Assembly: GCA_035626675.1 (NCBI GenBank) | Contig: DASPNH010000081.1 | Coordinates: 1 to 22,852 of the forward strand | Source of the DNA: DASPNH01 sp035626675 | Lineage (GTDB): Bacteria > Desulfobacterota > Binatia > UBA1149 > CAITLU01 | Reading direction: 5' to 3' | Length of the DNA stretch: 22,852 bases | Shown: in pieces, positions 7,264 to 14,213 of the stretch | Numbering within the stretch: position 1 is the stretch's first letter | How the letters are laid out: each line of letters begins with the position of its first letter | Position numbers and translations under genes: made by a program | The notes under the pieces: generated by a model | Database searches by the model: none | What the model was told of the DNA's origin: nothing | The model's input: the letters and a program-made list of their open reading frames with translations, nothing else

Positions 7264-7293
7264 AGACTAACCGTGGCCGGGAGGCGCTGTCAA
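7264..7293 (-). promoter_or_regulatory. Sigma70-like promoter for the leuA leader
   Basis: On the - strand TTGACA (7293-7288), an 18-nt spacer and TAGTCT (7269-7264). The -35 box is perfect; the -10 box keeps the T, A and final T that matter most. The pssA stop TGA (7292-7290) lies within the -35 box. Predicted start of transcription is near 7257, just ahead of the leader ORF. Confidence 0.7.
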
Positions 7294-8108
7294 GCAATTC
7301 CACCCTTGCGCGGCTGCTCGTCCTCGCTCTCGGGCCGGGTCATGACCGTATCGGTCTTGTGCGGCCGCCACAGACTCCAGACCGCCAGGACCGGACCGGA
7401 GCTGACGTATGCCGACATGGCACCGAAGAGGAAGAGCGGATAGGCGGCGACGGCCACGCTGAGCACCAGCACCAGCACGACGAGATAGGAGATGGGCTGG
7501 CGGCTGTGGAGCTTGAGGTTCTTGAAGCTCGGATACTTGACGGCGCTGACCATCAGCAGGGCCAGCGACCACGTCAGCAGCAGAAGCGTCACGTGCTTGT
7601 CGGGCAGGCCGGAGCGGCCCACGTAGCGATACATCAGCACCACCGAGGCCAGCATCGTTGCCGAGGCAGGAACCGGAAGTCCCATGAAATAGGTGGAGTC
7701 TATGCGGCCGACCAGGATGTTGAACCGCGCCAGGCGGATGGCCGAGCAGATGACGTAGAGGCCGATGGCGGTCCAGCCCCACACTCCCCACGGCACCAGC
7801 GCCCACTTGTAGATGAGCACGCCGGGCGCGACGCCGAACGAGACCAGATCGCACAGAGAGTCGTACTCGATGCCGAAGCGGCTGGTCGAGTTGGTCATGC
7901 GCGCGATGCGTCCGTCCAACCCGTCGAAGACGTGCGCGGCCAGGATCGCGAAGGCGGCGTTGTAGTAGGCGCCCTGCATCGTCTGGACGATCGAGAAGAT
8001 GCCGCAGAACAGGCCCATTGAGGTGATGAGGTTGGGCAGCAGGTAGATGCCGCGCGGCACGCCGTCGTGCAGCGGGGTCACGCGCAGTTCTCGCTGCTTC
8101 GGCTTCAT
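7290..8108 (-). CDS. pssA: CDP-diacylglycerol-serine O-phosphatidyltransferase
   Basis: Integral inner-membrane enzyme making phosphatidylserine from CDP-diacylglycerol and serine, feeding the decarboxylase encoded just upstream. 272 residues with about eight hydrophobic segments. The CDP-alcohol phosphotransferase motif DGx2ARx8Gx3Dx3D is complete: Asp65-Gly66, Ala69-Arg70, Gly79, Asp83, Asp87. NLITSMGLFCGI and PVPASATMLASV are typical of the bacterial type II PssA found in Bacillus and many Proteobacteria, unlike the phospholipase D-like enzyme of E. coli. The start overlaps the psd stop as ATGA (8108-8105), with GGAGAA about 7 nt upstream, so the two are translationally coupled. The last codon abuts the leuA promoter. 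The tail (SEDEQPRKGG) is charged and presumably cytosolic. Confidence 0.94.
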   Translation of the reverse strand: MKPKQRELRVTPLHDGVPRGIYLLPNLITSMGLFCGIFSIVQTMQGAYYNAAFAILAAHVFDGLDGRIARMTNSTSRFGIEYDSLCDLVSFGVAPGVLIYKWALVPWGVWGWTAIGLYVICSAIRLARFNILVGRIDSTYFMGLPVPASATMLASVVLMYRYVGRSGLPDKHVTLLLLTWSLALLMVSAVKYPSFKNLKLHSRQPISYLVVLVLVLSVAVAAYPLFLFGAMSAYVSSGPVLAVWSLWRPHKTDTVMTRPESEDEQPRKGGIA

Positions 8109-8752
8109 CGTTCGTTCTCCGTCTGCAGGCGCGCGATCACGGATTCGCCGGAGCGCACCTTTTCTCCCACCCGCACGGTCAAGGTCGTTTGGGCCGGCAT
8201 GAACACGTCGACGCGCGAGCCGAACATGATCAGCCCGAAGCGCTCACCGCGCGCCAGACGGGCAGCAGGGCGCACGTGACAGATGATACGACGCGCCAGC
8301 CAGCCAGCAATCTGCACGATCACCAGCGGAGCACCTGATTCCGTACGCAGGAGCAATGAGTTCGACTCGTTGATCTCGGAAGCATCGGCGCGATAGGCCG
8401 CGGCGAACTGGCCGCTGCGATGCTCGACCTTCTCGACCGTGCCGGTGGCCGGGCTGCGATTGATGTGCACGTCCAGCGGCGACATGAAGATCGTCACCCG
8501 CGCGGTGGCCTCGGGTGCGAAACGATGCGGCGTCGAGGCAGGCTCGACCGCGACGACGCGGCCGTCGGCCGGGCTGATCACCGCACCGTCCTCGGTCGGC
8601 GCGTAACGTTCGGGGTCGCGGAAGAAGAGCAGCACGCCGGTGGCGACCAGGCCGCCGACGATGAATGCCGGCCAGCCCAGCACCGCGCCGGCCGCCACCG
8701 CCGCGGCCGCGGCCATTGCCGCGACCGTGGCGCCTTCGGTGGCGAACTTCAT
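8105..8752 (-). CDS. psd: Phosphatidylserine decarboxylase, short pyruvoyl type
   Basis: Converts phosphatidylserine to phosphatidylethanolamine. 215 residues, the short class found next to PssA in many bacteria. An N-terminal hydrophobic pair covers about residues 8-44 (Ala-rich, then AFIVGGLVATGVLLFF). Then FFRDPERYAP, SPADGRVV, IFMSPLDVHINRSPATG and the self-cleavage site RFGLIMFGSRVDVF: cleavage between Gly178 and Ser179 would give the pyruvoyl alpha chain (about 37 residues) and the beta chain. The family's GSR variant is present in place of LGST. It starts 4 nt after the ilvC stop and overlaps pssA by 4 nt, so belongs to the ilvN-ilvC-psd-pssA transcript. Nothing is missing. Confidence 0.94.
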   Translation of the reverse strand: MKFATEGATVAAMAAAAAVAAGAVLGWPAFIVGGLVATGVLLFFRDPERYAPTEDGAVISPADGRVVAVEPASTPHRFAPEATARVTIFMSPLDVHINRSPATGTVEKVEHRSGQFAAAYRADASEINESNSLLLRTESGAPLVIVQIAGWLARRIICHVRPAARLARGERFGLIMFGSRVDVFMPAQTTLTVRVGEKVRSGESVIARLQTENER

Positions 8753-8756
8753 CGCT

Positions 8757-9773
8757 TCAGTTGCGCGAGCGGTCGACGAGCTTGTCCTTCTGCAGCCACG
8801 GCATCAGCGCGCGGAGCTTGGCGCCGACCTGCTCGATGGAATGGTTCTCGCCCTCCTTCTGCAGCTCGCGGAAGTGCGGCAGGCCGCACTTGTATTCGGT
8901 GATCCACTCGTCGGCGAACTTGCCGGACTGGATCTCGGCCAGCACCTGCTTCATCGCCTCGCGCGTCTGCGAGCCGACCACGCGCTTGCCGCGCGTCAGG
9001 TCACCGTACTCGGCGGTGTTGCTGATGGAGTAGCGCATGTTGGCGATGCCGCCCTCGTAGAGGAGATCCACGATCAGCTTCACCTCGTGCATGCACTCGA
9101 AGTAGGCCATCTCGGGTGCGTAGCCCGCATCGACCAGAGTCTCGTAGCCCGCGCGGATGAGCTCGGTCAGGCCGCCGCACAGCACGGCCTGCTCGCCGAA
9201 AAGGTCGGTCTCGGTTTCCTCGCGGAAGGTCGTGCCGATCACGGCCGCGCGCGTGCCGCCAATGGCGGCGGCATAGGCCAGGCCCACGGCTTCGGTGTCG
9301 CCGGGGCCGTCCTGGTGCACGGCCAGCAGGCAGGGCACGCCCATGCCTTTGGTGAACTCGCTGCGCACCAGATGTCCAGGTCCTTTGGGTGCGACCATGA
9401 AGACGCCCGCATCGGCGGGCGGCGAGATCTTCTTGAAGTGGATGTTGAAGCCGTGCGCAACCGAGAAGTATGCACCCTTCTTGAGATTCGGTCCGATCTC
9501 TGCGGCATACAGCTCGCCGGCCAGCTCGTCCGGCACCAGCATCATGATGACGTCGGCCTTGGCCACTGCCTCGCCGACGGGCAGCACCTCGAATCCCGCT
9601 TCGGTGGCCTTCTTGGCCGAGCCGCTGCCGGGGCGCAGGCCGATGATCACCTTGACGCCGCTGTCGCGCAGGTTCATCGCGTGCGCGTGTCCCTGGCTGC
9701 CGTAGCCGATGACGGCCACGGCCTTGCCGGTGATCTTGCCGAGGTCGGCCTCGCTCTTGTCATAGATCTTCAT
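8757..9773 (-). CDS. ilvC: Ketol-acid reductoisomerase (class I)
   Basis: Converts 2-acetolactate to 2,3-dihydroxyisovalerate (and the isoleucine analogue) with NAD(P)H and magnesium. 338 residues, class I size. Rossmann motif GYGSQGHA at 23-30. The cofactor loop GLRPGSGS (45-52) has Arg47, Ser50 and Ser52, the pattern of NADPH-preferring enzymes. Other conserved residues are His107 (AHGFNIHF), metal ligands Asp190, Glu194, Glu226 and Glu230, and Ser251. ATG 9773 overlaps the ilvN stop (ATGA, 9773-9770) and has a strong AAGGAGAA site. It supplies the valine-pathway intermediate that, after IlvD and IlvE or via oxoisovalerate, feeds LeuA encoded downstream. Confidence 0.97.
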   Translation of the reverse strand: MKIYDKSEADLGKITGKAVAVIGYGSQGHAHAMNLRDSGVKVIIGLRPGSGSAKKATEAGFEVLPVGEAVAKADVIMMLVPDELAGELYAAEIGPNLKKGAYFSVAHGFNIHFKKISPPADAGVFMVAPKGPGHLVRSEFTKGMGVPCLLAVHQDGPGDTEAVGLAYAAAIGGTRAAVIGTTFREETETDLFGEQAVLCGGLTELIRAGYETLVDAGYAPEMAYFECMHEVKLIVDLLYEGGIANMRYSISNTAEYGDLTRGKRVVGSQTREAMKQVLAEIQSGKFADEWITEYKCGLPHFRELQKEGENHSIEQVGAKLRALMPWLQKDKLVDRSRN

Positions 9774-10324
9774 GCCACGTTCTCCTTGCCCGGGGTCTCA
9801 CCGGCGGTGCTGTTCTCGTCGGCCACGGTGAGCAGGCGTTCTCCGCGATAGAGCGCGGCGCTGCCCGTACGGGCGATTTCCTTGATTCCGAGGGGCTCGA
9901 GAAGGCGGATCATCGCATCGATCTTAGCCTCTCCTCCCGTGATTTCGATGATGCAGGTGCTGGTGCCGACGTCGACGACGCTGGCGCGGAAGATGCTGAC
10001 GATGTTCATCACCTCCGGGCGCGTGGTCGAGTCGAAGACTACCTTGACCAGCGCCAGCTCGCGCTCGACGTACTCGCCTTCGCGGAAGTCGACGACGCGG
10101 ATGACGGAGACGAGCTTGTTCAGCTGCTTGGTGATCTGCTCGAGGACCGAGGCATTCCCTCGCACCGTCAGCGTGATGCGCGATACCGAGGTGTCGATGG
10201 TTTCGGCCACCGACAGGCTTTCGATGTTGAAGCCGCGGCCACTGAACATGCCCGAGACGCGCGAGAGCACGCCGAACTCGTTCTCGACCAGGATGGATAT
10301 GGTGTGCTTGGCGGCCTCGGTCAT
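9770..10324 (-). CDS. ilvN: Acetolactate synthase regulatory (small) subunit
   Basis: Regulatory subunit that activates acetohydroxyacid synthase and makes it sensitive to valine. 184 residues (IlvH of E. coli 163, many others 165-185). N-terminal ACT domain at about 8-80 starting ISILVENEFGVLSRVSGMF and SGRGFNIESLSV; the C-terminal ALS_ss domain at about 85-165 includes VVDVGTSTCIIEITG and ALYRGERLL; the last 20 residues are a polar tail. Start ATG 10324 is preceded by GAGGAA. The gene for the catalytic subunit (ilvB/ilvI), normally next to it, is not in this window; the gene upstream is a short YdcH-like protein. Overlaps ilvC by 4 nt. Confidence 0.95.
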   Translation of the reverse strand: MTEAAKHTISILVENEFGVLSRVSGMFSGRGFNIESLSVAETIDTSVSRITLTVRGNASVLEQITKQLNKLVSVIRVVDFREGEYVERELALVKVVFDSTTRPEVMNIVSIFRASVVDVGTSTCIIEITGGEAKIDAMIRLLEPLGIKEIARTGSAALYRGERLLTVADENSTAGETPGKENVA

Positions 10325-10435
10325 CGATTACGTTCCTCAGGGAAAGAAAGACGGGAGCGGCTCCCGCCGGCTACCCCAGCCAGCGGTGACGGAGAAGCGT
10401 GCAGTCTTGTGCCGGGCGCGGCGCCCGCGGATCCT
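10325..10435 (-). terminator. Intergenic tandem hairpins between the ydcH-like gene and ilvN
   Basis: Two inverted repeats follow the ydcH-like stop. The first, CGGGCGC-G-GCGCCCG, spans 10413-10427. The second, CGGGAG-CGG-CTCCCG (10352-10366), is followed on the - strand by T-rich TCTTTCTTTCC, like an intrinsic terminator. They would end or reduce transcription ahead of ilvN. No ATG, GTG or TTG with a leader-like peptide was found on the - strand between the stop codon and the hairpin, so peptide attenuation is not supported here. Confidence 0.5.
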
Positions 10436-10675
10436 TCAGGCCGATACCGAAGGGCTTCGGCGATGCTCGGCCAGGATGCGCATGATCTTGTCCTTTTCGG
10501 CGAGCTTGAGCTTTTGCAGCTCCTTGCGGTGCAGTTCTTCCTCCGGCGAGAGGTGGCTGCGCGCCGAGAGCTCTTCGACCTCCGACTTGAGACGGCGGTG
10601 CGTCTCGTACGCGAGCTTGAGCTCTTCGTTGCCGGGGGCCAGGGACTTTACCAATTCTTCGTCATGAGGCTCCAT
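10436..10675 (-). CDS. YdcH/DUF465-family small coiled-coil protein
   Basis: 79 residues, highly charged and predicted alpha-helical: NEELKLAYETHRRLKSEVEELSA, then HRKELQKLKLAEKDKIMRIL, the heptad-rich pattern of the YdcH (DUF465/SlyX-like) family. Family members are 60-80 residues and of unknown function. A strong AGGAGG (10681-10686) lies 5 nt before ATG 10675, and a sigma70-like promoter lies just upstream at 10711-10739. It is the first gene of a possible ydcH-ilvN-ilvC-psd-pssA transcript, although hairpins separate it from ilvN. No signal peptide or catalytic motif. Confidence 0.82.
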   Translation of the reverse strand: MEPHDEELVKSLAPGNEELKLAYETHRRLKSEVEELSARSHLSPEEELHRKELQKLKLAEKDKIMRILAEHRRSPSVSA

Positions 10676-10710
10676 TCCTACCTCCTCATTTCGCGTGCGT
10701 GCGACGGCGG

Positions 10711-10739
10711 AAGCTAGACCCGACGCATCTGGTTGTCAA
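10711..10739 (-). promoter_or_regulatory. Sigma70-like promoter of the ydcH-ilvN-ilvC-psd-pssA region
   Basis: On the - strand TTGACA (10739-10734), a 17-nt spacer and TAGCTT (10716-10711). Predicted transcription start is about 10704, giving a short 5' leader with the AGGAGG site. The same -10 hexamer occurs in the rho promoter of this window. Between here and the tsaB stop (10778) the sequence is AT-richer than its surroundings with only an imperfect short hairpin near 10738-10760. Confidence 0.7.
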
Positions 10740-10777
10740 ATCGGCCAACCGACTGATTTACGTGATAATTCAACGAC

Positions 10778-11524
10778 TTACTCTGGATGTCGCGCGCTCG
10801 CCTCGGGACGCGCGAAGGACGATGCGACGCGCTGCTGATTGGGCTTTGGCGAACTCGTTCCGATGTAGCACGGCAGCACGTCGCTGGCGGCGCTGCAGTG
10901 ACCGCGCGAGGCCTTGAACTGGCCGAGTTGCGCCAGAGCTGCAGCCGACTGATCGTCGACCAGCACGCACTCGTGGAGCGACGACGCGGCAACGGCGCCA
11001 GGATGCGATCGCGCGTCTGCCGCCACGAGGATTTCCGTGCCCTGCTCGAGGTCGCCAATGGCGGCGCGCACCTGTTCCAGGTCGGCCAGCGTGACCGCCG
11101 TCAGCTCGAGGACGCACTCGCCGTCATGGCGATACAGGCCGAGGTAGAAACGGCCGCTGCCTGCATCGGCAAGCGCGGCTACCGTCCTTCCGCGCCGGCC
11201 GCCGCGGTACGCGAGCAGCTCGAGCGCGCCCACGGCGATGACCTTCGTCGATCCGACAAAAGCGAGCCCGCGCACGAACGCGAGCCCCGTCCGCAGCCCG
11301 GTGTAGGAACCGGGACCGGTGACCACGGCGATGCTGTCGATGCGATCGACGCCGACGCCGGCGTCGGCAAGGAGGGCAGAAGTAAGAGCCGCCACGCCTT
11401 CGCAGCGCTTGCTGGAGGCCGGGTCGAGATAACGCGCCAGGATGCGCCCGTCGCCGCTACGGACGGCAACCCCGGGGCAGGCACCGGCGGTATCGAGGGC
11501 TAGAAGGACCGGACTGCTGCTCAC
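10778..11524 (-). CDS. tsaB: tRNA threonylcarbamoyladenosine biosynthesis protein TsaB
   Basis: Partner of TsaD and TsaE in making N6-threonylcarbamoyladenosine at position 37 of ANN-decoding tRNAs. 248 residues (E. coli YeaZ 231). ASKHA-fold N-terminal half: LLALDTAGACPGVAV at 7-21 and the family signature VVTGPGSYTGLRTGL at 67-81, with LRTGLAFVRGLAF forming the dimer helix. The C-terminal half is more divergent, as usual, ending in a roughly 25-residue polar tail. Start is GTG 11524, overlapping the rseP stop as GTGA. It is the last gene of the rpsB-to-tsaB run; tsaD is not in the window. Confidence 0.93.
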   Translation of the reverse strand: MSSSPVLLALDTAGACPGVAVRSGDGRILARYLDPASSKRCEGVAALTSALLADAGVGVDRIDSIAVVTGPGSYTGLRTGLAFVRGLAFVGSTKVIAVGALELLAYRGGRRGRTVAALADAGSGRFYLGLYRHDGECVLELTAVTLADLEQVRAAIGDLEQGTEILVAADARSHPGAVAASSLHECVLVDDQSAAALAQLGQFKASRGHCSAASDVLPCYIGTSSPKPNQQRVASSFARPEASARHPE

Positions 11525-12606
11525 CCAGCCACGATGCGGACGATGTCGTTGAACACGACGAAGATCATGAGCGCACCGATCAGGACCATGCCCACCTGCA
11601 GCGCGTACTCACGCACGCGCAGCGACAGCGGCTTGCCGCGCACGGCTTCGAAGGCCATGAAGGCCAGATGCCCACCGTCCAGGACCGGGATCGGCAGCAG
11701 GTTGACGATGCCGAGGTTGACGCTGATCAGCGCCATGAAGATGAGCAGCGGCCGCAGACCCGAGCGAGCCTGCCGGCTTGCCTCGCGGGCAATCAAAATC
11801 GGGCCTCCCAGGTCGCCGGCCGAGAGCCGTCCCTGAAAGAGCCGTCCCACGGTCTGGATGATCATCCAGGAGTAGCCGGCCGTCTGCTGCACGCCCAGCG
11901 ACGCCGCCCTGGCCAGCCCGACCTCCTGAGTCTCCTCGGCGCGCAGGATTCCGATCTGGTAAACCGTCTCGCCCTCTTCGCCGAACTCGTCGTATCGCGG
12001 GGCCAGCTTGGGGGTGACCACGGCGGTGCGACGGGCGCCATCGCCATCGATGACCTCGAAAGTGAGAGGCTTGCCCTGACTGCCGACGACGACGTCGAGC
12101 AGATCGTCCCACTTGGTCATCGGGCGCGAGTCCACGGAAACCACCGTATCGCCGGCCTTCAGGCCGCCCGCTTCGGCCGGCTGTCCCGGCGCGACCGCCT
12201 CGACCATCGGCTTGTCGGAGGGCACGCCCACTCCATAGACGTAGGCGCAGAACGTGAAGAGGATGGCGGCAAATACCAGGTTCACCGCCGGTCCGGCGGC
12301 GACGATGCTGGCGCGCGCGGCCAGGCTTTTGTTGGTGAAGCCGCGGTTGGGGTGCGAGGGCGCGTCTTCGTCGTCGCCTCCCTCCTCGTCGTAACCGGCC
12401 ATGCGCACGTAGCCGCCGAGCGGAACCAGGGCCAGGCGGTAGACCGTCTCGCCGAATTTCCGGGCAAAGACGGTGGGGCCGAAGCCCATCGAGAACACCC
12501 TCACCTCGACGTTGTTCCACTTGCCGGCCAGGAAATGGCCGAGCTCGTGGACGAAGATGACGATGGCGAGAACCAGAACAGCGGCGATCATGCTTCCAAC
12601 GGCCAT
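11521..12606 (-). CDS. rseP: Site-2 intramembrane zinc metalloprotease RseP
   Basis: Membrane protease that cleaves anti-sigma factors and remnant signal peptides within the membrane. 361 residues, the single-PDZ size (E. coli with two PDZ domains is 450). Zinc site HELGH at 20-24 (His20, His24) in the first transmembrane helix; third ligand Asp310 in NLLPIPVLDGGH. The loop GYDEEGGDDEDAPSHPNRGF (71-90) is acidic, as usual. One PDZ domain at about 128-205 (QPAEAGGLKAGDTVVSVDS). Final helices at 286-305 and 336-355. In the frr-uppS-cdsA order it takes its normal place but dxr, usual between cdsA and rseP, is absent; the gap is 46 bases. Confidence 0.95.
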   Translation of the reverse strand: MAVGSMIAAVLVLAIVIFVHELGHFLAGKWNNVEVRVFSMGFGPTVFARKFGETVYRLALVPLGGYVRMAGYDEEGGDDEDAPSHPNRGFTNKSLAARASIVAAGPAVNLVFAAILFTFCAYVYGVGVPSDKPMVEAVAPGQPAEAGGLKAGDTVVSVDSRPMTKWDDLLDVVVGSQGKPLTFEVIDGDGARRTAVVTPKLAPRYDEFGEEGETVYQIGILRAEETQEVGLARAASLGVQQTAGYSWMIIQTVGRLFQGRLSAGDLGGPILIAREASRQARSGLRPLLIFMALISVNLGIVNLLPIPVLDGGHLAFMAFEAVRGKPLSLRVREYALQVGMVLIGALMIFVVFNDIVRIVAG

Positions 12607-12652
12607 GGCTACTTCTCTACTACGGGGGAGGGCCCCGCCGAAACCTGCAATC

Positions 12653-13453
12653 TCAACCTACGCTCCAAACGGCATAGTAGTAGGTGAACACGATGGGGAG
12701 GACCATGCTGTCGGTCCGGTCCAGCACGCCTCCGTGGCCGGGCAGGATCCACCCGGAGTCCTTGGCCTCATACGCGCGCTTGATCATCGATTCGGCCAGA
12801 TCTCCGACCTGTCCCAGCATGGAAATGACCGCCGCGACGAAAACGACTTCGATGGGGCCGAAACGCTCGACGAGCACCTGATCGAAGATAGTGCCGACCA
12901 GCACTGCCGCAACGACCGAGCTGACGGCTCCCTCGACGGTCTTGTTGGGCGAGACGCTGGGCCAAAGTTTTCGTCGCCCGAATGCGCGCCCGCCGAAGTA
13001 CCCGCCCGCATCGCTGGCCATCACGCAGGCCAGCAGGAAGAAGACGAGTCGCGGCCCCTCGGGCTGTGCGCGCAGCCAGATCAGGTGCGGCAGCAGCAGG
13101 CCTCCGTACAGCGCGGCGAAGAGGATCTGGCCCGCACCGACCACGCTGCGTTGCATGTTGGTCGCGGTCGCCAGCGTTCCGAGAAGAATCCCGACGAGCG
13201 CGACCACGATCCCGGCCGAGACCGCCTGGCCGGTGGGATCGATGAGCATCGAGATCGCGATGACCATTCCGGCGCCTGCCGTCAGCAGCGTTCCGCCGTT
13301 GATCATGTTGCGCTGCATCGCCGCCATCTCGCGTAGCGAAATGAAGGTGCACAGCAGGACGACGAAATTGTAGGCTGCGGCCGATGCGTAAAGGATGAGC
13401 CAGATGAGGATAGGAATGGCGATGATGGCCGTGACTATCCTCGTCCTGAGCAC
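12653..13453 (-). CDS. cdsA: Phosphatidate cytidylyltransferase
   Basis: Makes CDP-diacylglycerol from phosphatidate and CTP, the precursor that PssA (same window) uses. 266 residues with about eight membrane helices. The complete CDS signature sits at 222-248, with SMIKRAYEAKDSGW and LPGHGGVLDRTD; DAGGYFGGRAFGRRKLWPSVSPNKTVEG (148-175) is the second conserved block. Start is GTG 13453, directly after the uppS TAA, supported by AGGAGG 5 nt upstream inside the end of uppS. Its pairing with uppS places lipid-carrier and phospholipid synthesis in one transcript. Confidence 0.95.
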   Translation of the reverse strand: MLRTRIVTAIIAIPILIWLILYASAAAYNFVVLLCTFISLREMAAMQRNMINGGTLLTAGAGMVIAISMLIDPTGQAVSAGIVVALVGILLGTLATATNMQRSVVGAGQILFAALYGGLLLPHLIWLRAQPEGPRLVFFLLACVMASDAGGYFGGRAFGRRKLWPSVSPNKTVEGAVSSVVAAVLVGTIFDQVLVERFGPIEVVFVAAVISMLGQVGDLAESMIKRAYEAKDSGWILPGHGGVLDRTDSMVLPIVFTYYYAVWSVG

Positions 13454-14197
13454 TTACGCCTCCTGAGCGAGCTGCTGATCGGTACGGCCGAAGCGGCGGC
13501 GGCGCTTCTTGAATTCATCGAGCGCGGCCAGGAACTGCGGCCGGCGGAAGTCCGGCCACAGCGTGTCGGTGATGTAGAGTTCGGTGTAGGCGGCCTGCCA
13601 CAGCAGGAAGTTGGACAGGCGCATCTCACCGCTGGTGCGGATCAGGAGGTCGGGATCGGGAATGGCCGAAGTCATGAGGGCACCGGCAAACGCTTCCTCG
13701 TCGATGTCTTCGGCAGCGAGCTCGCCATCACGGACCCGGCGCGCAAGTTTGCGCGTCGCGGCCAGGATCTCCTCGCGGCTGCCGTAGCTTACCGCGAGCT
13801 GTACCGTCATTCCCGAGTTGTCGCGAGTCTTCTGCTCGACGTCGCGGAGGTCGGCCAGCACCTCGCGCGGAAGCCGGCGCAGATTGCCGATGGCTCGCAG
13901 GCGGATGCGGTGCCGCATCATCTTGTTGAGCTCTGTTCGAAGGTAGCGACGCAGCAGGCCCATCAATGCCTCGACCTCGCGGCCCGGGCGTTCCCAGTTC
14001 TCGGTCGAGAATGCATAGAGCGTCAGGTACTCGATGCCGATTTCGCGCGCGGTCTCGACGATCTCTCTGACCGAGTCCTTGCCTTTTCGGTGTCCCTGGA
14101 TGCGGCTGAGGCCGCGCTGGGTAGCCCAGCGGCCATTGCCATCCATGATGACGGCAACGTGGCGGGGGAGGCCTTCTCCCGTCGTCGGTGGAGTCAC
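13454..14197 (-). CDS. uppS: Isoprenyl transferase (undecaprenyl diphosphate synthase)
   Basis: Cis-prenyltransferase that makes the C55 lipid carrier for peptidoglycan and O-antigen. 247 residues (E. coli 253). Catalytic IMDGNGRWA at 17-25 (Asp19), FSTENWERP, and the C-terminal signature DPDLLIRTSGEMRLSNFLLWQAAYTELY, followed by the WPDF motif. Start is GTG 14197, 16 nt after the frr stop; its ribosome site is a modest GGAG. The end carries a basic KKRRRRFGRT tail. Confidence 0.95.
   Translation of the reverse strand: MTPPTTGEGLPRHVAVIMDGNGRWATQRGLSRIQGHRKGKDSVREIVETAREIGIEYLTLYAFSTENWERPGREVEALMGLLRRYLRTELNKMMRHRIRLRAIGNLRRLPREVLADLRDVEQKTRDNSGMTVQLAVSYGSREEILAATRKLARRVRDGELAAEDIDEEAFAGALMTSAIPDPDLLIRTSGEMRLSNFLLWQAAYTELYITDTLWPDFRRPQFLAALDEFKKRRRRFGRTDQQLAQEA
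13459..13464 (-). promoter_or_regulatory. Ribosome binding site supporting the cdsA GTG start
   Basis: AGGAGG lies within the last codons of uppS, 5 nt before GTG 13453. It makes the start that directly abuts the uppS stop codon credible. Confidence 0.7.
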
Positions 14198-14213
14198 GAG
14201 CGCCCCGCTCCGC

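Noticed and set aside
6984..7289. T-box riboswitch upstream of leuA
   Set aside because: I find no T-box consensus (GGGTGGNACCGCG-like antiterminator) and no stem I specifier layout; the Leu-rich leader ORF and P/Q/R/S segments explain the region better.
5160..8021. 953-codon open frame on the + strand antisense to leuA and pssA
   Set aside because: High-GC shadow: it runs opposite three well-identified genes, has no recognised domain and is rich in Arg, His, Gly and Asp from codon reversal.
10325..10435. Valine or leucine leader peptide upstream of ilvN
   Set aside because: No ATG, GTG or TTG start on the - strand in the gap before the hairpin.
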